The translations under genes were made by a program, and so were the position numbers. A stretch of DNA of 64,000 nt, taken from Salinibacterium sp. GTDB lineage: Bacteria; Actinomycetota; Actinomycetes; Actinomycetales; Microbacteriaceae. The notes under the pieces were generated by a model, which made no database searches, was not told the origin of the DNA, and was given only the letters and a program-made list of their open reading frames with translations. Positions 60,457-64,000 of this stretch are shown here, piece after piece (positions within the stretch are counted from its first letter, which is position 1; the number at the start of each line of letters is the position of its first letter). Location of the stretch: contig JADGNA010000008.1 in the NCBI GenBank assembly GCA_015234465.1, forward strand, positions 1,116,001 through 1,180,000, read 5' to 3'.

Positions 60457-61197
60457 ATGGATTGGTCGATACAGCAGGTCGCCTCGCTCGCGGGCACCAC
60501 CAGCCGCACCCTCCGGCACTACGCCGACATCGGGCTGCTCAAGCCGAGCCGCGTCGGCAGCAATGGGTACCGCTACTACGACGCGGCCGCCCTCACCCGC
60601 CTGCAGCGCATCCTGCTGCTGCGCGAACTGGGGCTCGGGCTGCCCGCGATCGCCGAGGTGCTGGAGCGCGAGACATCCGCCCCCACCGCCCTCGCGACCC
60701 ACCTGCAACTGCTGCGCGAAGAGCAGCAGCGCCTCGACCGGCAGATCGCCGCAGTCGAGAAGACCATCACGAAACTCAACGAAGGAGAGGCACTCATGGC
60801 TGACGAGATGTTCGACGGATTCGACCACACGCAATACAAGGAGGAGGTCTCGCAGCGCTGGGGCGCCGAGGCATACGCATCCGGCGACCGCTGGTGGAAG
60901 ACGCTGACGGATGCCGACAGGGCGGCATTCATGCAACAGCAGAAGCAGATCCAGGCCGACTACGCCGCCGCGCTCGCGGCGGGCGAGCCGGCCGATGGCG
61001 ACGTTGCGCAGGAGATCACCGCGAGGCAGGTCGAGTGGATCGCGATCGGCTGGCAGGGCCGCCCCGTCACGGCGGAGGCGATCCGCGGCCTCGGGCAGAT
61101 GTACGTCGACGACCCGCGCTTCGGCGCGAACTACGGCGGCCCGGATGGTGCGGCCTACGTGCGCGACGCGATGGCCGTGTATGCGGATCGCATGTGA
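60457..61197 (+). CDS. MerR-family regulator with TipAS domain
   Basis: The 246 residues have an N-terminal MerR winged helix (WSIQQVASLAGTTSRTLRHYADIGLLKPSR, residues 3-70), a coiled coil (about 80-110) and a TipAS antibiotic-recognition domain (about 125-246, ending MYVDDPRFGANYGGPDGAAYVRDAM). TipAL-type proteins sense thiopeptides and related compounds covalently or tightly and activate their own promoter. An internal ATG near residue 113 could also make the short TipAS-like form, as in Streptomyces. Confidence 0.92.
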   Translation: MDWSIQQVASLAGTTSRTLRHYADIGLLKPSRVGSNGYRYYDAAALTRLQRILLLRELGLGLPAIAEVLERETSAPTALATHLQLLREEQQRLDRQIAAVEKTITKLNEGEALMADEMFDGFDHTQYKEEVSQRWGAEAYASGDRWWKTLTDADRAAFMQQQKQIQADYAAALAAGEPADGDVAQEITARQVEWIAIGWQGRPVTAEAIRGLGQMYVDDPRFGANYGGPDGAAYVRDAMAVYADRM

Positions 61198-61214
61198 TGC
61201 CTGAAGTGGCGTGG

Positions 61215-61265
61215 GTGTCGAGAAGTGGCGCCAAGGCTTGACTGGTTGGGGTCACTTCCCGACAC
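61215..61265. terminator. Inverted repeat between convergent genes
   Basis: GTGTCG-A-GAAGTG and CACTTC-C-CGACAC face each other across about 25 bases. It lies between the MerR gene stop and the small membrane gene stop. A terminator is possible, but the loop is large. Confidence 0.4.
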
Positions 61266-61311
61266 TCAGTGAGGGTCGCGAACCGGCGGGCGCGCGGCTC
61301 CCGCGGTGCGC

Positions 61312-61452
61312 CTACGGCAGCGGGTAGTACACGACCGCGAGGCTCGGGAGGCGGCCGTAGCCGTCTCGTGCGACCGTCTCCAGGGTCGCGATCGCGGTCC
61401 AGGCGGTGATCGCCGCGAGGGCCAGCGCGAGGGCGAGGGCGGATGCGATCAT
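61312..61452 (-). CDS. Small membrane protein coupled to the YczE gene
   Basis: The 46 residues begin with an Ala/Leu-rich membrane helix (IASALALALALAAITAWTAIA) and a short polar tail (LPSLAVVYYPLP). Its ATG overlaps the YczE stop (ATGA) and AGGAG lies upstream inside that gene, which supports translation. No family recognised. Confidence 0.6.
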   Translation of the reverse strand: MIASALALALALAAITAWTAIATLETVARDGYGRLPSLAVVYYPLP

Positions 61453-62192
61453 GACGGCGCTCCTAGGGGTGTCGGGCTGGTGGGGCTCGGGTCGATGACT
61501 GGCGCCGCCCCGTCGGCGATGCGCTCGGCGAGCACGGCGGTGTTCGGGATGCCGCCGGTGTCGACGGATGCCTCGGCCTGAGGTTCCGCGGAGGCGGGCC
61601 TCGTGGCATCCGCCCGCCGTTCCGGCACGGTGAGGAGCGGGATCGTGACGCCGACCATGGGCCCGATGAGGAGCGCGAAGGCGAGCGTGCCGAAGCCGAC
61701 GACGCCGCCGAGCAGCCAGCCGATGAGCAGTACGCTGCCCTCGAGGCCTGTGCGCACCGCCCAGATGGGCCACCCGGTGCGGGCGTGGATGCCGGTCATG
61801 AGCCCGTCACGCGGGCCGGGGCCGAAGCGCGCCCCGATGTAGAGGCCGGTCGCGAGGGCGAGGAGGCACAGGCCGCCCGCAAAGAGGAGCACCTGCGCCC
61901 ACAGCTGCTCGGGTGTCGCGATCACGAGCAGGCCGACGTCGGCGGAGGGGCCGACGAGTAGGGCGTTGAGCACGGTGCCGATGCCGGGCTTCTGGCGGAT
62001 CGGGATCCAGAGCAGGAGCACGACGCCCGAGATGAGCACCGTCACGAGGCCGAACTGGATGCCCGTCTGGCCGGAGGTGCCCTGCGAGAGCACGTCCCAC
62101 GGCGTCGCCCCGAGCCCGGCCCGCAGCATCATCGCGATGGCGATGCCGTAGAAGAAGAGGCCGAGGAGCAGCTGGACGATGCGGCGAGTCAT
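61449..62192 (-). CDS. YczE/YyaS/YitT-family membrane protein
   Basis: The 247 residues have about five to six helices (QLLLGLFFYGIAIAMMLRAGLGATPWDVL, GPGPRDGLMTGI, VRTGLEGSVLLIGWLLGGVVGFGTLAFALLIGP), the YczE pattern. A cytoplasmic tail of about 60 residues follows the last helix. It is divergent from a MocR-type regulator, the usual YczR-YczE pairing. Transport substrate unknown, perhaps a vitamin B6-related or amino compound. Confidence 0.85.
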   Translation of the reverse strand: MTRRIVQLLLGLFFYGIAIAMMLRAGLGATPWDVLSQGTSGQTGIQFGLVTVLISGVVLLLWIPIRQKPGIGTVLNALLVGPSADVGLLVIATPEQLWAQVLLFAGGLCLLALATGLYIGARFGPGPRDGLMTGIHARTGWPIWAVRTGLEGSVLLIGWLLGGVVGFGTLAFALLIGPMVGVTIPLLTVPERRADATRPASAEPQAEASVDTGGIPNTAVLAERIADGAAPVIDPSPTSPTPLGAPS

Positions 62193-62202
62193 ACCGATAT
62201 CC

Positions 62203-62236
62203 AATTGGCCGGGTGGCCTTAACTCAAGAGGCCAAT
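62203..62236. promoter_or_regulatory. Inverted ATTGGCC/GGCCAAT pair in the MocR-YczE promoter
   Basis: AATTGGCC at 62203 and GGCCAAT at 62230 are inverted with a related GTGGCCT between them. They lie 10-50 bases from both divergent starts. Candidate operator of the adjacent MocR-type regulator. Confidence 0.6.
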
Positions 62237-62253
62237 ATGCGTATCGTGGACCT

Positions 62254-63669
62254 ATGGCATCCCTGACGGCACGCGCTTTGGCCTCACTTCTCGGCGATTG
62301 GCGCTCTTCGAGCATGCCAGCGTATGCCTCGCTCGCCGACCGCATCCGCCTGCTCATGCTCGATGGCCGCATCGTCTCGGGCACCCGTCTACCCGCCGAG
62401 CGCGACCTCGCGCAGCATCTCGGCGTCAGCCGCACGACCGTGACGGCCGCGTACTCCGACGTGCGCGAGGCGGGCTACTTGGAGAGCGTGCGGGGCTCGG
62501 GCAGCATCGCCCGCCTCCCCGGGCGCGGCCCGCTCATGTCGGAGCAGGGCGAGACGGCGCTCTTCGATTTCACCAAAGCGGCCATGCCGGCGATCTCCGG
62601 GATTGCGGATGCTGCGTCCCGCGCGATCGAGGACCTGCCCCACTATCTCGGCGAGCACGGCTACGACCTCATCGGCATCCCGCCGCTGCGGGAGGCGATC
62701 GCCGAGCAGTACCGCAGGCGCGGGCTCGCGACATCCGCAGACCAGATCATGGTGACGATCGGGGCGCAGCATGCGATCGCGCTGCTGGCCCGCACCCTGA
62801 TCGGGAGGGGTGACAGTGCCGTGATCGAGGTTCCCACCTACCCGCACGCCTTCGAGGCGATGCGGGGTGCGGGGGCGCGAATCCTGCCGGTGAGCGTCAC
62901 TGTGGAGGACGGATGGGATGAGCCGGCCCTCGAGCAGGCGATCCGCCGCAGCAGCCCCGCGATGGGCTACCTCATGCCGGACTTCCACAACCCCACGGGC
63001 CGCACGATGTCGCCCGAGCAGCGGGAGCGGGTCGCCCGCCTTGCCGCGCAGCATGGCACGCAACTGCTCATCGACGAGACCATGGCCGAGCTCGTGATCG
63101 ACGACATCGAGCCCGTCGCCCCATTCGCGAGCTTCGGTGATGCCGTGACGGTCGGTTCGGTCGGCAAGACGGTGTGGGGTGGCATCCGCATCGGCTGGAT
63201 CCGCGCTGAGGCACCACTCATCCAGCGGCTGTTCCGCAACCGGCACGCTGGCGACCTCGGCACCCCCATCATCGAGCAGCTCGTCGTGCTGCACCTGCTC
63301 GCCGACTACGAGCGCATCCTCGAGACCCGGCGGCGCCAACTGCGCACGGGCCGTGACCATCTCGTCGGGCTGCTGCGTTCGCGGTTCCCGCAGTGGTCGG
63401 TTCCGGATGTCGCGGGCGGCCTCACCACATGGGTCAACCTCGGCGCACCCGTGAGTTCACAGCTGACCCTCGCCGCCCGCGCGGAGGGTCTGCTCATCAC
63501 GGCGGGCCCGCGCTTCGGCATCGATGGCGCCTTCGAAAGGCACCTGCGCATCCCCTTCGGCTACACGCCGGAGGAGATGGATGCCGCGGTCGACGCGCTA
63601 GACCGCGCGTGGCGCTCGCTCGCGCACGGTGCGCCCGCGCCGGCGGACGAACTGTCGGTCGTGGTGTAG
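62254..63669 (+). CDS. MocR-type regulator (GntR HTH plus aminotransferase domain), YczR-like
   Basis: The 471 residues have an N-terminal GntR winged helix (about 25-95; YASLADRIRLLMLDGRIVSGTRLPAERDLAQHLGVSRTTVTAAY) fused to a fold-type I aminotransferase domain (about 115-460). PLP-site features include PDFHNPTG, DETMAEL and the Schiff-base lysine in GSVGKTVWGGIRIGW. These proteins use PLP adducts as signals. A TATCGT -10 lies six bases before the ATG. It is divergent from, and probably controls, the YczE gene. Confidence 0.92.
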   Translation: MASLTARALASLLGDWRSSSMPAYASLADRIRLLMLDGRIVSGTRLPAERDLAQHLGVSRTTVTAAYSDVREAGYLESVRGSGSIARLPGRGPLMSEQGETALFDFTKAAMPAISGIADAASRAIEDLPHYLGEHGYDLIGIPPLREAIAEQYRRRGLATSADQIMVTIGAQHAIALLARTLIGRGDSAVIEVPTYPHAFEAMRGAGARILPVSVTVEDGWDEPALEQAIRRSSPAMGYLMPDFHNPTGRTMSPEQRERVARLAAQHGTQLLIDETMAELVIDDIEPVAPFASFGDAVTVGSVGKTVWGGIRIGWIRAEAPLIQRLFRNRHAGDLGTPIIEQLVVLHLLADYERILETRRRQLRTGRDHLVGLLRSRFPQWSVPDVAGGLTTWVNLGAPVSSQLTLAARAEGLLITAGPRFGIDGAFERHLRIPFGYTPEEMDAAVDALDRAWRSLAHGAPAPADELSVVV

Positions 63670-63729
63670 CGCGGCGAGCGGGCTGCCCGCCACGTCCAGT
63701 GCCGCGACGGCCGTCGTCTAGCCGTCAGC

Positions 63730-63788
63730 GCTACAGTTTCCGTCCCGCGCGCCAGCAATCGCTGTGGCGCGGGGTGAAAGTGTGTAGC
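63730..63788. terminator. Long imperfect inverted repeat between convergent genes
   Basis: GCTACA...CCCGCGCGCCA pairs with TGGCGCGGGG...TGTAGC around a 10-base loop, with a few bulges. It separates the MocR gene and the convergent YczE paralogue. Confidence 0.6.
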
Positions 63789-63804
63789 GGTCGTCGTGTA
63801 GCGC

Positions 63805-64000
63805 TCAACGCCCGCGCGGCCCCGTCGGGTCGTCCTCGGCGGTCGACGTCGCCACCGGCCCGCCAGGCACGAGTAGCTTCGGCATGAAGAAGTGCACGAG
63901 CGGCCCGATGAGCAGGGCGAAGGCGAGGGTTCCGAGGCCGACGTTGCCACCGAGCATCCACCCGATCGCCAGCACGACCGCCTCGATGCCCGTGCGGACG
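63805..64000 (-). CDS. YczE-family membrane protein, second paralogue (C-terminal part, cut by window end)
   Basis: The 65 visible residues (VRTGIEAVVLAIGWMLGGNVG, then LGTLAFALLIGPLVHFFMPKLLVPGG) closely match the last two helices of the complete YczE-like protein encoded 2 kb to the left. The tail ends TSTAEDDPTGPRGR before TGA. The N-terminus lies outside the window. Confidence 0.85.
   Translation of the reverse strand, partial: VRTGIEAVVLAIGWMLGGNVGLGTLAFALLIGPLVHFFMPKLLVPGGPVATSTAEDDPTGPRGR

Overview
The window is a high-GC stretch of an actinobacterial chromosome, most likely from the family Microbacteriaceae. Four things point there: the very strong G/C preference at third codon positions; the gene content (a split purine gene set with purS, purQ and small-type purL, DUF3073, DUF3817, a bacterial sterol-carrier-like protein, an LPXTG surface protein); many genes whose -10 element lies only 6-7 bases before the start codon (leaderless transcription); and the intergenic GGTTTCGATACG...CTACTCAACC repeats common in that family. 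I see no rRNA, tRNA, CRISPR array, integrase or transposase. No gap between genes exceeds about 300 bases.

Region 1 (1-26.8 kb) is an aromatic-compound catabolic island. It starts with the tail of an IclR regulator, then a GntR regulator coupled to a methionine aminopeptidase paralogue and an MHS-type MFS transporter. Two parallel hydroxylate / ring-cleave / hydrolyse modules follow. Module A (3.4-7.1 kb) is a TfdB-like single-component FAD phenol hydroxylase, an alpha/beta hydrolase and a class III (LigB/MhpB) extradiol dioxygenase. Module B (10.9-15.2 kb) is a type I (VOC) extradiol dioxygenase, an HsaA-like flavin monooxygenase, an alpha/beta hydrolase and a flavin reductase fused to an IclR-like effector domain. 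Between them lie a third ring-fission-product hydrolase, its IclR regulator and an orphan peptide-type binding lipoprotein. Then come an MBL-fold hydrolase, a chorismate mutase, an EamA exporter and a complete SsuABC/TauABC-like ABC importer with two different permeases. The island ends with an IclR regulator divergent from a carotenoid/stilbene-cleaving dioxygenase, an aldehyde dehydrogenase and a vanillyl-alcohol-oxidase-family flavoenzyme. The last three could turn a 4-alkyl- or 4-alkenyl-phenol into an aromatic aldehyde and then an acid. No 2-hydroxypentadienoate hydratase, aldolase or acetaldehyde dehydrogenase is present, so lower-pathway steps must be encoded elsewhere.

Region 2 (26.9-50.4 kb) is core chromosome. 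It carries most de novo purine genes (purL, purQ, purS, purC, purD, purF, purM) in several short transcription units, separated by membrane and stress functions: a BASS-family transporter, an ArsR plus double SRPBCC pair, tandem MscS channels, a three-gene SPFH / zinc-ribbon / small membrane protein operon, a Fur-type regulator with catalase, an AI-2E family permease, a VOC protein, and a GNAT acetyltransferase translationally coupled to purDC.

Region 3 (50.5-64 kb) is mixed: a membrane-bound LuxR-type regulator next to an LPXTG-anchored repeat protein, an FAD-dependent oxidoreductase, a UGT-like glycosyltransferase, two overlapping crcB fluoride channel genes, secreted proteins of unknown role, a PadR/DUF4097 pair, a MerR/TipAS regulator, and a MocR-type regulator divergent from a YczE-like membrane protein, with part of a second YczE paralogue at the window end.

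Two intergenic repeat families stand out. One is built from 13-bp TCCCAATTCAGGA units in clusters at three places. The other is the GTTTCGATACG/CTACTCAACC element at five places. Both touch coding ends: they supply stop codons for three genes and the C-terminal tail of PurS.
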